DNA of 64,000 bases from Betaproteobacteria bacterium (GTDB taxonomy: Bacteria; Pseudomonadota; Gammaproteobacteria; Burkholderiales; Sulfuricellaceae), in NCBI GenBank assembly GCA_021373185.1, contig JAJFTF010000036.1, forward strand, positions 1 to 64,000, given 5' to 3'. The translations under genes and the position numbers were made by a program. Below the pieces are notes generated by a model that was given only the letters and a program-made list of their open reading frames with translations, made no database searches and had not been told where the DNA came from. How positions within the stretch are numbered: position 1 is the first letter of the stretch; each line of letters starts with the position of its first letter. This document shows positions 1-9,422 of this stretch, piece by piece.

Positions 1-140
1 AAATGGTCATGCCTGGCGACAACATCTCCATCACGGTTGCGCTGATTCAGCCGATCGCCATGGAAGAAGGTCTGCGCTTCGCGATTCGTGAAGGCGGTCG
101 TACCGTTGGCGCCGGCGTTGTGGCCAAGATCGTCGAGTAA
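1..140 (+). CDS. tuf: Elongation factor Tu, C-terminal end (partial)
   Basis: Only the last 45 codons are in the window, and the gene starts upstream of base 1. The peptide carries the EF-Tu domain 3 ending, with MPGDN near the start and [10 protein letters not shown] before the stop. EF-Tu delivers aminoacyl-tRNA to the ribosome. Its place directly before rpsJ is the usual str/S10 junction in Betaproteobacteria. The 64-bp gap to rpsJ shows no convincing terminator or promoter. Confidence 0.95.
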   Translation, partial: MVMPGDNISITVALIQPIAMEEGLRFAIREGGRTVGAGVVAKIVE

Positions 141-204
141 TTAAACACGCTGCGGGTTGCGTATCTATTGATGCCGACCCGTTGCATCGCTCTTTGGAAA
201 AAAA

Positions 205-513
205 ATGCAAAGTCAAAAAATTCGCATCCGCCTGAAGGCGTTTGATTACCGCTTGATCGATCAGTCAGCTTTGGAGATCGTGGAAACCGCCAAGCGCACC
301 GGCGCAGTGGTCAAGGGCCCAGTGCCGTTGCCTACCCGGATAGAGCGTTTCGATATTCTGCGTTCGCCGCACGTCAACAAGACTTCGCGCGACCAGTTGG
401 AAATTCGGACCCATCTGCGTTTGATGGACATCATCGACCCCACTGATAAAACGGTGGACGCACTGATGAAGCTGGATTTGCCTGCTGGCGTGGATGTAGA
501 AATCAAGCTGTAA
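205..513 (+). CDS. rpsJ: 30S ribosomal protein S10
   Basis: The 102-aa product has the full family length and the N-terminal [11 protein letters not shown] pattern of S10. S10 sits in the 30S head and, as NusE, pairs with NusB in transcription antitermination. It is the first gene of the S10 cluster. The Shine-Dalgarno is weak (GGA followed by an A run). An 88-bp gap with a stem-loop separates it from rplC. Confidence 0.98.
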   Translation: MQSQKIRIRLKAFDYRLIDQSALEIVETAKRTGAVVKGPVPLPTRIERFDILRSPHVNKTSRDQLEIRTHLRLMDIIDPTDKTVDALMKLDLPAGVDVEIKL

Positions 514-525
514 AGAGTAAATGGT

Positions 526-549
526 GCCGGGCGGGATTTGCCCGTCGGC
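526..549 (+). other. Stem-loop between rpsJ and rplC
   Basis: An imperfect hairpin can form here: outer GCCG/CGGC and inner CGGG/CCCG stems around a short loop. No T run follows, so it is not an intrinsic terminator. It could affect mRNA processing or coupling between rpsJ and rplC, but nothing in the sequence shows a function. Confidence 0.35.
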
Positions 550-601
550 ATGGAAACCCGCCGGTCAATCGTAACCGGCCTTGTTAAGAAGGATAATTGT
601 G

Positions 602-1246
602 ATGAGCTTAGGACTTGTCGGTCGCAAGATTGGCATGACCCGCGTGTTTACTGAGGACGGAACTTCCGTGCCGGTGACCGTTGTGGACGTGTCCAACAAT
701 CGTGTGACCCAGATCAAAACTCCTGCGACAGATGGTTATACCGCTGTTCAAGTTGCCTTTGGTACGCGCCGCAAGAGCCGCGTAACTCAACCCCTGGCCG
801 GGCACTACGCCAAGGCGGGTGTTGAAGCTGGCCGTGTTCTCAATGAATTCGTTATCAGCGGCGAAGAAGCTGCCAAGATGACCTTGGGCAGCGCTGTTAG
901 CATCGACCTGTTCCAGGTCGGCCAGAAGGTGGACGTGACCGGAACCTCCCAAGGTAAAGGTTTCACCGGTGCGATCAAGCGCCACCACTTCAGCTCCAAC
1001 CGCGCTAGCCACGGTAACTCGGTGTCGCATAACAGCGCCGGTTCCATCGGTCAGAACCAGGATCCGGGCCGCGTGTTTCCGGGCAAGAAAATGGCCGGCC
1101 ATTACGGCGCCGTTAAGCGCACCACACAAAACCTTGAAATTGTCCGCATCGATACCGAACGTCAGTTGCTTCTGATCAAGGGCGCGATTCCCGGCTCAAA
1201 GGGCGGCGATCTGATCGTACGCCCAAGCGTAAAGGCAGGTGCATGA
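602..1246 (+). CDS. rplC: 50S ribosomal protein L3
   Basis: The 214-aa product starts [14 protein letters not shown], typical of L3, and has the central long loop ([16 protein letters not shown], about residues 122-137) that reaches toward the peptidyl transferase centre. The ATG at 602 has an AGAAGG Shine-Dalgarno 9 nt upstream. In-frame GTG (599) and TTG (581) codons are less likely starts. The stop overlaps the start region of rplD. Confidence 0.97.
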   Translation: MSLGLVGRKIGMTRVFTEDGTSVPVTVVDVSNNRVTQIKTPATDGYTAVQVAFGTRRKSRVTQPLAGHYAKAGVEAGRVLNEFVISGEEAAKMTLGSAVSIDLFQVGQKVDVTGTSQGKGFTGAIKRHHFSSNRASHGNSVSHNSAGSIGQNQDPGRVFPGKKMAGHYGAVKRTTQNLEIVRIDTERQLLLIKGAIPGSKGGDLIVRPSVKAGA

Positions 1247-1866
1247 TGGAATTGAAACTGATCAATGACCAAGGACAATCCACTGCCAGCGTGTCGGCGT
1301 CGGATGAGTTGTTCGGTCGCGAATTCAATGAGGCGCTGGTTCACCAACTGGTGACCGCTTACATGGCCAACGCTCGCGGCGGCAACCGTGCGCAGAAGGA
1401 TCGCAGCGAAGTAGCGCACACCACCAAGAAGCCATGGCGCCAAAAAGGTACTGGCCGCGCACGTGCCGGTATGTCCTCCAGCCCATTGTGGCGTGGCGGC
1501 GGACGGACTTTCCCGAACCGCCCGGATGAGAATTTCAGCCAGAAGGTTAACAAGAAGATGTTCCGTGCCGGCATCAGCTCGATTCTTTCCGAGCTGGCGC
1601 GTCTGGGTCGTCTCTCGGTAGTCGAGAGCTTCTCGGTCGATACGCCGAAGACCAAGGCCTTGGCGCAGAAAATCAAGGGCATGGGCATGGACAGCGTGCT
1701 GATCATTACCGATGAGCTGGACGAGAATCTTTACCTGTCGGCCCGTAACCTGCCGCATGTGCTGGTGCTTGAAGCGCATCGCGCCGACCCGGTGAGCATG
1801 GTGCATTATCCGAATGTGCTGATGACCCGCAGCGCGGTGAAAAAATTTGAGGAGATGTACGCATGA
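1246..1866 (+). CDS. rplD: 50S ribosomal protein L4
   Basis: The 206-aa product has the L4/L1e domain with the extended loop ([15 protein letters not shown]) that lines the exit tunnel. In E. coli L4 also represses its own operon; no such leader can be identified here. ATG codons at 1243 and 1246 are both possible: the first gives an ATGA overlap with the rplC stop, the second the common MELKL start. Confidence 0.96.
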   Translation: MELKLINDQGQSTASVSASDELFGREFNEALVHQLVTAYMANARGGNRAQKDRSEVAHTTKKPWRQKGTGRARAGMSSSPLWRGGGRTFPNRPDENFSQKVNKKMFRAGISSILSELARLGRLSVVESFSVDTPKTKALAQKIKGMGMDSVLIITDELDENLYLSARNLPHVLVLEAHRADPVSMVHYPNVLMTRSAVKKFEEMYA

Positions 1867-2174
1867 ACGCGCCCACATTCAATCAGGAACGCCTGTTGCA
1901 GGTCATTCTGGCTCCTCAGGTCTCCGAGAAGAGCACCATGATTGCAGACAAGCACGAGCAAGTCGCATTCCGTGTCGCGACCGATGCCACCAAGCCGGAA
2001 ATCAAGGCCGCAGTGGAGCTGCTGTTCAAAGTACAAGTGGACAGCGTGCAGGTAGTGAACGTCAAGGGCAAGGTGAAGCGGTTCGGCAAGACGATTGGCC
2101 GCCGCAAGGACTGGAAGAAGGCGTTCGTCGCCCTGAAGCCTGGCCAAGAAATCAGTTTCGCAGCGGGCGAGTAG
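1863..2174 (+). CDS. rplW: 50S ribosomal protein L23
   Basis: The 103-aa product is a full-length L23, a tunnel-exit protein that docks trigger factor and SRP. It shows the N-terminal [14 protein letters not shown] motif and the basic [18 protein letters not shown] loop. Its ATG overlaps the rplD stop as ATGA, which suggests translational coupling. Confidence 0.97.
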   Translation: MNAPTFNQERLLQVILAPQVSEKSTMIADKHEQVAFRVATDATKPEIKAAVELLFKVQVDSVQVVNVKGKVKRFGKTIGRRKDWKKAFVALKPGQEISFAAGE

Positions 2175-2184
2175 GAGATCAATC

Positions 2185-3018
2185 ATGGCAATTATTAAAG
2201 TAAAACCAACGTCACCCGGTCGTCGCGCTGTTGTAAAAATCGTGACGCCCGAGTTGCACAAGGGCAAGCCCCACGCTCCGCTGCTGGAAAGCCAGTCGCG
2301 CAATGCGGGCCGTAACCATCATGGCCGCATTACCGTGCGTCATCAGGGTGGCGGTCACAAGCAACACTACCGCATGGTGGATTTCAAGCGCGACAAGGAC
2401 GGCATTCCGGCCAAAATCGAACGCCTGGAATATGACCCGAACCGCACTGCGCACGTCGCCTTGCTTTGCTACGCAGACGGCGAGCGCCGTTATGTGATCG
2501 CTGCCAAGGGCATGACCGTCGGCATGCAGGTTGTCAGCGGTTCGGATTCTCCGATCAAGCCGGGTAACACTTTGCCTTTGCGCAATATTCCGGTCGGTAC
2601 CATCATTCACTGCATCGAGATGCAGCCTGGCAAGGGCGCACAGATGGCCCGCTCCGCCGGTGCTTCCGTACAGTTGATGGCACGTGAAGGCACTTATGCC
2701 CAAGTGCGCTTGCGCTCTGGCGAAGTCCGCAAGGTGCACGTTGATTGTAGGGCGACTATCGGTGAAGTAGGTAACGCCGAGCACAATCTGCGTTCCATCG
2801 GCAAAGCCGGTGCGATGCGCTGGCGCGGCGTACGCCCGACAGTTCGCGGCGTGGTCATGAACCCGATCGACCACCCGCACGGTGGTGGTGAAGGTAAAAC
2901 TGCCGCCGGTCGTCATCCGGTCAGCCCATGGGGCACTCCGACCAAGGGCTACCGTACGCGCAGCAACAAGCGTACTTCCGGCATGATTGTGAATCGCCGT
3001 CCGGCGAATAAGAGGTAA
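2185..3018 (+). CDS. rplB: 50S ribosomal protein L2
   Basis: The 277-aa product is a full-length L2, a 23S rRNA binding protein needed for subunit joining and peptidyl transferase activity. The C-terminal [13 protein letters not shown] motif with the conserved histidine is intact (about residues 222-234). A GGAGA Shine-Dalgarno precedes the ATG by 7-8 nt. Confidence 0.98.
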   Translation: MAIIKVKPTSPGRRAVVKIVTPELHKGKPHAPLLESQSRNAGRNHHGRITVRHQGGGHKQHYRMVDFKRDKDGIPAKIERLEYDPNRTAHVALLCYADGERRYVIAAKGMTVGMQVVSGSDSPIKPGNTLPLRNIPVGTIIHCIEMQPGKGAQMARSAGASVQLMAREGTYAQVRLRSGEVRKVHVDCRATIGEVGNAEHNLRSIGKAGAMRWRGVRPTVRGVVMNPIDHPHGGGEGKTAAGRHPVSPWGTPTKGYRTRSNKRTSGMIVNRRPANKR

Positions 3019-3023
3019 CAGAT

Positions 3024-3299
3024 ATGGCACGTTCAATTAAAAAAGGTCCATTTGTCGACGCACACTTGCTTGCCAAGGTAAGTGCAGCGCATGCAACCCA
3101 CGACAAGCGCCCGATCAAGACCTGGTCGCGCCGCTCCACGGTGCTGCCTGATTTCGTCGGCTTGACGATTGCGGTGCATAACGGCAAGCAGCATATGCCT
3201 GTGTATATTTCCGAAAATATGGTCGGCCACAAGCTGGGTGAATTTTCACTGACGCGCACCTTCAAGGGGCACGCGGCAGATAAAAAGGCCAAGAGATAG
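3024..3299 (+). CDS. rpsS: 30S ribosomal protein S19
   Basis: The 91-aa product begins [12 protein letters not shown] and contains [15 protein letters not shown], both diagnostic of S19, a 30S head protein that forms a complex with S13. It lies 5 nt after rplB in the same operon. Confidence 0.98.
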   Translation: MARSIKKGPFVDAHLLAKVSAAHATHDKRPIKTWSRRSTVLPDFVGLTIAVHNGKQHMPVYISENMVGHKLGEFSLTRTFKGHAADKKAKR

Positions 3300-3304
3300 G
3301 AGCG

Positions 3305-3637
3305 ATGATGAGAGTTAGTGCTGTATTACGCGGTACCAGACTGTCGGCGCAAAAAGGCCGACTGGTAGCCGATCAGATTCGCGGACTGCCGGTTGATCGT
3401 GCGCTGAATATCCTGACCTTCAGCCCGAAAAAGGGCGCCGTGCTGATCAAGAAGGTGCTGGAGTCGGCAATTGCCAACGCGGAGCATAATGAAGGCGCGG
3501 ACATTGACGAACTCAAGGTCGCGACCATTTGCGTTGATGAAGGTTCGACGATGAAGCGTTTCCGTGCCCGTGCAAAGGGCCGCGGTGCGAGGATTCTCAA
3601 GCCTACCTGCCATATCACGGTTACCGTCGAAGACTAA
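3305..3637 (+). CDS. rplV: 50S ribosomal protein L22
   Basis: The 110-aa product is full length, with the [20 protein letters not shown] helix and the beta-hairpin ([17 protein letters not shown]) that narrows the exit tunnel near L4. ATG codons at 3305 and 3308 are alternatives; both follow an AGGAGCG Shine-Dalgarno that overlaps the end of rpsS. Confidence 0.97.
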   Translation: MMRVSAVLRGTRLSAQKGRLVADQIRGLPVDRALNILTFSPKKGAVLIKKVLESAIANAEHNEGADIDELKVATICVDEGSTMKRFRARAKGRGARILKPTCHITVTVED

Positions 3638-3648
3638 GAGGAAAGAAC

Positions 3649-4359
3649 ATGGGACAGAAGATTAATCCAATAGGTTTTCGACTGGGTGTTCTGAAGAACT
3701 GGACATCCAAGTGGTATGCAAATAGCAAAAATTTTGCCGGGATGCTGGCCGATGACATCAAAGTGCGCGATTTCCTGAAGAAAAAGCTGGCGCACGCCTC
3801 GGTCGGTCGCATCATTATCGAGCGCCCGGCCCGCAATGCCCGTATTTCGATTTTCAGCGCCCGTCCAGGTGTGGTGATCGGCAAGAAGGGTGAAGACATC
3901 GAAGCGTTGAAATCGGCGCTGCAGAAATTGATGGGCGTGCCGGTTCACCTCAACATCGAGGAAATTCGCAAGCCGGAAATCGATGCTCAGTTGATTGCCG
4001 AGAATATCGCGCAACAGCTCGAGAAGCGCATCATGTTCCGCCGCGCGATGAAGCGTGCGATGCAGAACGCCATGCGCCTTGGTGCTCAGGGCATCAAGAT
4101 CGAAAGCGCCGGACGTCTTAACGGCGCCGAGATCGCCCGTACCGAATGGTACCGTGAAGGCCGTGTGCCGCTGCACACCCTGCGTGCCGATATTGACTAT
4201 GGCACCGCTGAAGCGAACACGACCTACGGCATTATCGGGATCAAGGTCTGGGTCTACAAAGGCGAAACGCCTGCCAAGGGCGAGACACCGGTAGTTGCGG
4301 CGGTTGAGCCGGAACGCAAACCAAGAAAGTCGGGAGCAAAACATGCTACAGCCAGCTAG
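3649..4359 (+). CDS. rpsC: 30S ribosomal protein S3
   Basis: The 236-aa product has the [13 protein letters not shown] start, a KH domain ([15 protein letters not shown], about residues 71-85) and the C-terminal S3 domain. S3 forms part of the mRNA entry channel. The tail is basic and variable, as usual. The last 17 nt overlap the start of rplP. Confidence 0.98.
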   Translation: MGQKINPIGFRLGVLKNWTSKWYANSKNFAGMLADDIKVRDFLKKKLAHASVGRIIIERPARNARISIFSARPGVVIGKKGEDIEALKSALQKLMGVPVHLNIEEIRKPEIDAQLIAENIAQQLEKRIMFRRAMKRAMQNAMRLGAQGIKIESAGRLNGAEIARTEWYREGRVPLHTLRADIDYGTAEANTTYGIIGIKVWVYKGETPAKGETPVVAAVEPERKPRKSGAKHATAS

Positions 4360-4759
4360 AAGGAAATACCGCAAGGAGCAGAAAGGCCGCAATACCGGCA
4401 TTGCAACTCGCGGCAACAAGGTTAGTTTCGGGGAGTTCGGACTGAAAGCGATTGGCCGTGGCCGCCTGACGGCACGTCAAATCGAAGCAGCCCGCCGTGC
4501 CATGACGCGTCATATCAAGCGTGGCGGACGTATCTGGATCAGGATTTTCCCTGACAAGCCGATCTCGCAGAAGCCTGCCGAAGTGCGGATGGGTAACGGT
4601 AAGGGCAACCCGGAGTACTATGTGGCCGAGATTCAGCCGGGCAAGGTACTCTACGAAATGGACGGTGTGGAAGAGACACTGGCTCGCGAGGCGTTCCGCC
4701 TGGCCGCAGCCAAGTTGCCGATTCAGACCACTTTTGTAACCAGACAGTTAGGTGGCTAA
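4343..4759 (+). CDS. rplP: 50S ribosomal protein L16
   Basis: The start at 4343 gives [17 protein letters not shown] and 138 aa, the normal length; a longer in-frame reading from 4295 would overlap rpsC deeply and add non-homologous residues. L16 binds near the A-site tRNA and the peptidyl transferase centre. The [14 protein letters not shown] motif is present. The gene overlaps rpsC by 17 nt. Confidence 0.97.
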   Translation: MLQPARRKYRKEQKGRNTGIATRGNKVSFGEFGLKAIGRGRLTARQIEAARRAMTRHIKRGGRIWIRIFPDKPISQKPAEVRMGNGKGNPEYYVAEIQPGKVLYEMDGVEETLAREAFRLAAAKLPIQTTFVTRQLGG

Positions 4760-4761
4760 TG

Positions 4762-4956
4762 ATGAAAGCCAGCGAATTAAGAACCAAGTCAACGGAAGAG
4801 TTGAACAAGGAGCTGGTGGAACTGCTGCGCGCCCAGTTTGGCCTGCGCATGCAAATCTCCACTCAGCAGAGCACCAAGGTGGATCAGATGGGCAAAGTGC
4901 GCAAGGATATTGCACGCGTACGCACGTTGATCAGTGAAAAGGCGAGACAGGCATGA
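4762..4956 (+). CDS. rpmC: 50S ribosomal protein L29
   Basis: The 64-aa product is a helical hairpin protein starting MKASELR, with the usual [10 protein letters not shown] motif near the end. L29 sits beside L23 at the tunnel exit. An ATG at 4759 overlapping the rplP stop would add one methionine. The 3' end overlaps rpsQ by 4 nt. Confidence 0.96.
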   Translation: MKASELRTKSTEELNKELVELLRAQFGLRMQISTQQSTKVDQMGKVRKDIARVRTLISEKARQA

Positions 4957-5216
4957 GCGAAGAAAAAGTTACCCGCACGCTGACCGGGCGTGTGGTCAGC
5001 GACAAGATGGACAAGACCGTGACCGTCAAGGTCGAGCGCAAGGTCAAGCACCCCTTGTATGGCAAGGTGATCAGCCGTTCCAAGAAGTATCATGCCCATG
5101 ACGAGAGCAATGAATATCACGAGGGCGACCTGGTGATCATTGAAGAGTGTCGTCCTCTGGCGAAAACCAAGACCTGGCGCGTGACCACTCTGGTCGAGAA
5201 GAGCCGCCTCGTATAA
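4953..5216 (+). CDS. rpsQ: 30S ribosomal protein S17
   Basis: The 87-aa product has the OB-fold pattern of S17 ([20 protein letters not shown], then [12 protein letters not shown]). S17 is a primary 16S rRNA binder. The start overlaps the rpmC stop as ATGA. A 145-bp non-coding gap follows, the largest in the cluster up to this point. Confidence 0.97.
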   Translation: MSEEKVTRTLTGRVVSDKMDKTVTVKVERKVKHPLYGKVISRSKKYHAHDESNEYHEGDLVIIEECRPLAKTKTWRVTTLVEKSRLV

Positions 5217-5224
5217 TAAAAAGC

Positions 5225-5253
5225 TTGCGTATCCCGTCGGGACGCGCTAATAT
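5225..5253 (+). promoter_or_regulatory. Predicted sigma70 promoter before rplN (spc-type)
   Basis: TTGCGT (5225-5230) and TAATAT (5248-5253) are separated by exactly 17 nt inside the 145-bp rpsQ-rplN gap. E. coli has its spc promoter at this same gene boundary. The resulting leader would be about 100 nt. Transcription from here is inferred, not shown. Confidence 0.6.
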
Positions 5254-5272
5254 CTCGCCTTTTTGGGCGTGA

Positions 5273-5292
5273 CGCCCCGCTAAACCGGGGCG
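5273..5292 (+). other. Stem-loop in the leader before rplN
   Basis: A perfect 7-bp stem CGCCCCG/CGGGGCG closes a 6-nt loop. No T run follows, so it is a leader structure and not a terminator. It would be the main fold in the RNA made from the predicted promoter at 5225. Confidence 0.5.
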
Positions 5293-5361
5293 ATGCCAAA
5301 ACTGACCGTAGTTGAGCGGTGCCACTAGGGCAACCGCCGACGGATTAAGTTGGAGAACTAA

Positions 5362-5730
5362 ATGATACAAATGCAATCCGTGCTGGATGTCGCAGATAAC
5401 ACCGGTGCACGCTCCGTAATGTGCATCAAGGTGTTGGGCGGCTCCAAGCGTCGTTATGCCGCCATCGGCGACATGATCAAAGTAACCATCAAGGATGCAG
5501 CCCCTCGTGGTCGCGTCAAAAAGGGCGATGTCTACACCGCCGTTGTTGTGCGCACCGCCAAGGGCGTTCGCCGTTCTGATGGCTCCCTCATTAAATTCGA
5601 CGGCAATGCTGCCGTTCTGCTCAACAATAAACTGGAACCCATCGGCACCCGTATCTTCGGGCCGGTGACTCGCGAGCTTCGCACCGAGCGCTTCATGAAG
5701 ATCGTGTCGCTGGCTCCTGAAGTTCTATAA
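5362..5730 (+). CDS. rplN: 50S ribosomal protein L14
   Basis: The 122-aa product has the classic [17 protein letters not shown] start and the [16 protein letters not shown] core. L14 forms an intersubunit bridge. It is the first gene after the predicted internal promoter. A TTGGAGAA Shine-Dalgarno precedes the ATG. Confidence 0.98.
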   Translation: MIQMQSVLDVADNTGARSVMCIKVLGGSKRRYAAIGDMIKVTIKDAAPRGRVKKGDVYTAVVVRTAKGVRRSDGSLIKFDGNAAVLLNNKLEPIGTRIFGPVTRELRTERFMKIVSLAPEVL

Positions 5731-5741
5731 GGAGAATCGAG

Positions 5742-6059
5742 ATGCGTAAAATTCGCAAAGGTGACGATGTTGTTGTGATTACCGGCAAGGACAAGGGTCG
5801 TCGCGGTTTGGTCATGCGTGTGCTGGATGACGGTCATCTGCTCGTCGAAGGTGTCAACAAGGTCAAGAAGCACATGAAGCCGAACCCAGCCAAGGGCGTG
5901 GCCGGTGGTATCGAGGAAAAAGAGATGCCGCTTGATATGTCCAATATTGCGCTATTCAACCCTGCCACGCAAAAAGCGGACAAGGTGGGTATCAAGGTGC
6001 TGGAGGATGGGCGTAAAGTCCGTTTCTTCAAATCCAACGGCGAAGTGCTAGACGCGTAA
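5742..6059 (+). CDS. rplX: 50S ribosomal protein L24
   Basis: The 105-aa product begins [19 protein letters not shown], the KOW motif of L24, an initiator of 50S assembly near the tunnel exit. It lies 11 nt after rplN with an AAGGAGA Shine-Dalgarno. Confidence 0.98.
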   Translation: MRKIRKGDDVVVITGKDKGRRGLVMRVLDDGHLLVEGVNKVKKHMKPNPAKGVAGGIEEKEMPLDMSNIALFNPATQKADKVGIKVLEDGRKVRFFKSNGEVLDA

Positions 6060-6068
6060 GGAATGAAC

Positions 6069-6608
6069 ATGGCTCGTTTACAGCAATACTATAAAGATAC
6101 CGTGGTCAAACAAATGATGGAACAGTTTGGCTACAAGTCCGTGATGGAAGTGCCTCGTATTGAAAAGATCACTCTTAATATGGGTGTGGGCGAAGCGGTT
6201 GCGGACAAGAAAGTGATGGAACACGCCGTGAGCGACATGACGAAGCTATCTGGCCAGAAGCCGGTGGTTACCATGTCGCGCAAGTCGATCGCGGGTTTCA
6301 AAATTCGCGACAACTACCCGGTTGGTTGCATGGTGACGTTGCGTCGCTCGTTCATGTATGAGTTTCTGGATCGTCTGGTTTCGGTGGCTATTCCAAGAAC
6401 CCGTGACTTCCGTGGTATTTCCGGCAAGTCATTTGATGGTCGCGGAAACTACAACATGGGCATCAAGGAACAGATCATTTTCCCTGAAATTGATTACGAT
6501 AAAATTGACGCGTTGCGTGGCATGAATATCTCGATCACGACAACCGCCAAGACCGACGAAGAGGCGCGTGCGCTCCTCGGCGCGTTTAAATTCCCGTTCA
6601 AGAACTGA
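6069..6608 (+). CDS. rplE: 50S ribosomal protein L5
   Basis: The ATG at 6069 gives [10 protein letters not shown] and the standard 179 aa, with an AAGGA Shine-Dalgarno at good distance. The ATG at 6063 has no room for a ribosome binding site. L5 binds 5S rRNA with L18. The conserved [15 protein letters not shown] and RGNYNMGI motifs are present. Confidence 0.97.
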   Translation: MARLQQYYKDTVVKQMMEQFGYKSVMEVPRIEKITLNMGVGEAVADKKVMEHAVSDMTKLSGQKPVVTMSRKSIAGFKIRDNYPVGCMVTLRRSFMYEFLDRLVSVAIPRTRDFRGISGKSFDGRGNYNMGIKEQIIFPEIDYDKIDALRGMNISITTTAKTDEEARALLGAFKFPFKN

Positions 6609-6615
6609 GGTTGCC

Positions 6616-6921
6616 ATGGCTAAGTTATCTGTGATGAATCGAGATAAGAAGCGCCGCGAAACGGTGAAAAAGTTCGCTGCAAAGCGTGCTGAACTGATGG
6701 CGGTAATTAATAATTCGGCGCTTGGCGATGAAGATCGCTATGCGGCGCGACTCAAGCTGCAGCAGTTGCCGCGCGACTCCAGTCCGGTTCGCCTGCGTAA
6801 TCGTTGTGCGCTGACCGGTCGTCCGCGTGGCGTATTCAGCAAATTCGGCATGGCACGTACGAAAGTGCGTGAATATGCAATGCGCGGTGAGATTCCCGGC
6901 GTAATTAAAGCCAGTTGGTAG
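6616..6921 (+). CDS. rpsN: 30S ribosomal protein S14
   Basis: The start at 6616 ([15 protein letters not shown]) gives 101 aa. This is the long form of S14 without the CXXC zinc motifs of the short paralogue. [17 protein letters not shown] near residues 64-80 is diagnostic. S14 sits in the 30S head near the decoding centre. Confidence 0.97.
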   Translation: MAKLSVMNRDKKRRETVKKFAAKRAELMAVINNSALGDEDRYAARLKLQQLPRDSSPVRLRNRCALTGRPRGVFSKFGMARTKVREYAMRGEIPGVIKASW

Positions 6922-6936
6922 CGGGAGAATAGTGTT

Positions 6937-7332
6937 ATGAGTATGAGTGATCCGATCGCCGATATGCTGACGCGTATTCGCAATGGTCAAAGTGCTGAAA
7001 AAGTGAGCGTCAGTATGCCTTCCTCCAAGCTTAAGCTGGCAATTGCCAAGGTGCTTAAGGAAGAGGGTTACATTGATGATTTCGCGGTTCGCGATGAAGC
7101 CGGCAAGCCTTCGCTTGACGTCCGTCTTAAGTATTACGCGGGTCGCCCCGTGATCGAGAAGATCGATCGCGTTAGTCGTCCTGGGTTGCGTATTTACAAG
7201 GGCAACGGCGAAATTCCTAAAGTCATGAACGGACTGGGTGTGGCGATTGTTTCCACCTCCAAGGGTGTCATGACTGATCGCAGTGCGCTCGCAGCCGGTA
7301 TCGGCGGCGAAGTGCTTTGCGTCGTGGCATAG
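6937..7332 (+). CDS. rpsH: 30S ribosomal protein S8
   Basis: The 131-aa product carries the N-terminal [14 protein letters not shown] and the C-terminal [15 protein letters not shown] motifs of S8, a core 16S rRNA binder. In E. coli S8 also represses the spc operon by binding its mRNA; the target site cannot be judged here. Confidence 0.98.
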   Translation: MSMSDPIADMLTRIRNGQSAEKVSVSMPSSKLKLAIAKVLKEEGYIDDFAVRDEAGKPSLDVRLKYYAGRPVIEKIDRVSRPGLRIYKGNGEIPKVMNGLGVAIVSTSKGVMTDRSALAAGIGGEVLCVVA

Positions 7333-7343
7333 TGAGGTAAGCG

Positions 7344-7877
7344 ATGTCCAGAATAGCTAAAAATCCGGTTGAAGTGCCGTCCGGCGTGGAAGTAACGCTG
7401 AGCGCCGATGTTATCACGGTCAAGGGGCCTCTCGGTACGCTGAAGCAGCGTCAGAGCAGCGACGTGACGGTGGCCAAGGAAGGCAGTCTGTTGCAGTGCA
7501 AGGCGGCGAACGACTCGATGCAGTCGAACGCGATGTCCGGCACCATGCGCGCTTTGCTGGCCAATATGGTGTTTGGTGTTTCCAAAGGCTTTGAGCGCAA
7601 GTTGACCCTGGTTGGCGTGGGTTACCGCGCAACTGCCAAGGGCGATGTGTTGGGCCTGTCGCTGGGTTTTTCTCATCCAGTCGAGCACAAAATGCCTGAA
7701 GGCGTCAAAGTTGAGACGCCGACCCAGACTGAAATCGTTTTGAAGGGCGCTGACAAGCAGCGCGTCGGTCAGGTTGCCGCTGAAATTCGTGCTTATCGTA
7801 GCCCAGAGCCCTATAAGGGCAAGGGCGTACGCTATGCTGATGAAGTGGTGATTCTGAAAGAGACCAAGAAGAAATAG
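7344..7877 (+). CDS. rplF: 50S ribosomal protein L6
   Basis: The 177-aa product has two alpha/beta L6 domains, begins [17 protein letters not shown] and ends with the conserved [10 protein letters not shown] motif. L6 binds near the sarcin-ricin loop. The length matches E. coli L6. Confidence 0.98.
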   Translation: MSRIAKNPVEVPSGVEVTLSADVITVKGPLGTLKQRQSSDVTVAKEGSLLQCKAANDSMQSNAMSGTMRALLANMVFGVSKGFERKLTLVGVGYRATAKGDVLGLSLGFSHPVEHKMPEGVKVETPTQTEIVLKGADKQRVGQVAAEIRAYRSPEPYKGKGVRYADEVVILKETKKK

Positions 7878-7891
7878 GGGCAATAGTCATG

Positions 7892-8245
7892 ATGGATAAG
7901 AAAGAGTCGCGTCTGCGCCGGTCACGTAAAACCCGTGCCAAAATCGCAGAGATGAAGGTGGCGCGTTTGTCGGTTCATCGCACCAATTGCCATATCTATG
8001 CGCAAATTATCGATGCCAGCGGCAGCAAGGTGCTGGCCAGTGCATCCACGCTCGAAGCCGATGTGCGCAAGGATCTGCCGAAAGGCGGCAACAAGGATGC
8101 GGCCGCTCTGGTGGGCAAGCGCATTGCTGAAAAGGCAAAAGTCGCCGGCGTCGAAACCGTGGCCTTTGACCGTTCTGGCTTCCACTATCATGGCCGTATC
8201 AAGGCGCTGGCGGAAGCTGCGCGTGAAAACGGTCTGAAATTCTAA
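7892..8245 (+). CDS. rplR: 50S ribosomal protein L18
   Basis: The 117-aa product starts [15 protein letters not shown] and contains the conserved [20 protein letters not shown] end. L18 binds 5S rRNA together with L5. An ATG at 7889 would add one methionine. A GGGGCAA element upstream is a modest Shine-Dalgarno. Confidence 0.97.
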   Translation: MDKKESRLRRSRKTRAKIAEMKVARLSVHRTNCHIYAQIIDASGSKVLASASTLEADVRKDLPKGGNKDAAALVGKRIAEKAKVAGVETVAFDRSGFHYHGRIKALAEAARENGLKF

Positions 8246-8257
8246 GCGGGGTTGATG

Positions 8258-8773
8258 ATGGCTAAATTTGAAAAGAACCAGCAGGAAGACCGCGGCGACG
8301 GCATGCAGGAAAAAATGATCGGTGTTAACCGTGTGACCAAAGTGGTCAAGGGTGGCCGGATCATGTCTTTTGCCGCACTGACCGTAGTCGGCGACGGCAA
8401 TGGCAGCGTCGGCATGGGCAAGGGCAAGTCGCGCGAAGTTCCGGTTGCCGTTACCAAGGCGATGGAGTCCGCACGCCGCAACATGGTCAAAGTCAGCCTG
8501 AAGAAGGGCACTCTGCACCATGCGGTAATCGGGCGTCACGGCGCAGCCAAGGTTTACATGCAGCCGGCATCCGAAGGTACCGGCATTATTGCGGGTGGCC
8601 CGATGCGTGCGATTTTCGAGGTGATGGGCGTGCATAACGTTCTCGCCAAGTGCATCGGTTCGACCAATCCATACAATATTGTGCGCGCCACCCTCAACGG
8701 CTTGGAGCAAATGAACACGCCGTCCGAGATTGCAGCCAAGCGCGGCAAAACCGTTGAAGAGATCCTGGGGTAA
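8258..8773 (+). CDS. rpsE: 30S ribosomal protein S5
   Basis: The 171-aa product begins MAKFEKN and holds the double-stranded RNA binding-like N domain ([22 protein letters not shown] region) and the C-terminal S5 domain ([13 protein letters not shown]). S5 is involved in decoding fidelity. ATG at 8258 fits best; TTG 8252 and ATG 8255 lie just upstream in frame. Confidence 0.97.
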   Translation: MAKFEKNQQEDRGDGMQEKMIGVNRVTKVVKGGRIMSFAALTVVGDGNGSVGMGKGKSREVPVAVTKAMESARRNMVKVSLKKGTLHHAVIGRHGAAKVYMQPASEGTGIIAGGPMRAIFEVMGVHNVLAKCIGSTNPYNIVRATLNGLEQMNTPSEIAAKRGKTVEEILG

Positions 8774-8776
8774 GTA

Positions 8777-8971
8777 ATGGCTAAGGCAAAGAAAACTACT
8801 AGCGTGAAGGTCACTCAGGTCAAAAGCCTGATCGGCACCATCGAGTCTCACCGTGCCTGCGTGCGCGGACTGGGTTTGAAGCGAATCGGTCATACGGTTG
8901 AAGTTGAAGATACGCCGTCGGTTCGCGGCATGATCAACACCGTTTACTATCTGGTTAAGTGCGAGGGCTAA
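8777..8971 (+). CDS. rpmD: 50S ribosomal protein L30
   Basis: The 64-aa product has the L30 ferredoxin-like core, with [19 protein letters not shown] followed by the VRGMI element. It is 3 nt downstream of rpsE and directly abuts rplO with no gap. Confidence 0.96.
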   Translation: MAKAKKTTSVKVTQVKSLIGTIESHRACVRGLGLKRIGHTVEVEDTPSVRGMINTVYYLVKCEG

Positions 8972-9412
8972 ATGCAACTTAATACTATCAAGCCTTCCGA
9001 AGGCAGCAAAAAAGCGGCGAAGCGCGTTGGTCGTGGCATCGGTTGCGGTAATGGCAAAACCTGCGGACGCGGCCACAAGGGTCAGTCGTCGCGTTCAGGC
9101 GGTTTCCACAAAGTCGGTTTCGAAGGCGGTCAAATGCCTCTCCAACGCCGTTTGCCGAAGCGCGGCTTCAAGTCTATGGCCAAGGTCAGGGGCGAAACCG
9201 CAGAAGTCCGGCTGTCTGAAATCAACAAGATGCCGATCGACACCATTGATCTGCTGGCGTTGAAACAGGCTGGCGTTATTTCTGCCAATGCGCTGAGCGC
9301 CAAGGTTTTCATGTCCGGCGAAATTACCCGTGCAGTGACTTTGCAAGGTCTGATCGCGACCAAGGGTGCTCGTGCAGCAATCGAAGCCGCTGGCGGCAAG
9401 ATCGCGGAATAA
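8972..9412 (+). CDS. rplO: 50S ribosomal protein L15
   Basis: The 146-aa product has the glycine-rich N-terminal tail ([20 protein letters not shown]) and the globular C-terminal L15 domain. L15 is a late-assembly 50S protein. The upstream Shine-Dalgarno lies inside the end of rpmD. Confidence 0.97.
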   Translation: MQLNTIKPSEGSKKAAKRVGRGIGCGNGKTCGRGHKGQSSRSGGFHKVGFEGGQMPLQRRLPKRGFKSMAKVRGETAEVRLSEINKMPIDTIDLLALKQAGVISANALSAKVFMSGEITRAVTLQGLIATKGARAAIEAAGGKIAE

Positions 9413-9422
9413 GGATAAGATT

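Noticed and set aside
141..204. S10 operon leader with L4-binding structure before rpsJ
   Set aside because: The tuf-rpsJ gap is only 64 bp and shows no promoter or convincing fold.
1162..1878. Long open frame of 238 codons on the minus strand across rplC/rplD
   Set aside because: It lies antisense to two certain ribosomal protein genes, has low-complexity His/Gln/Arg composition typical of a shadow frame, and matches no family.
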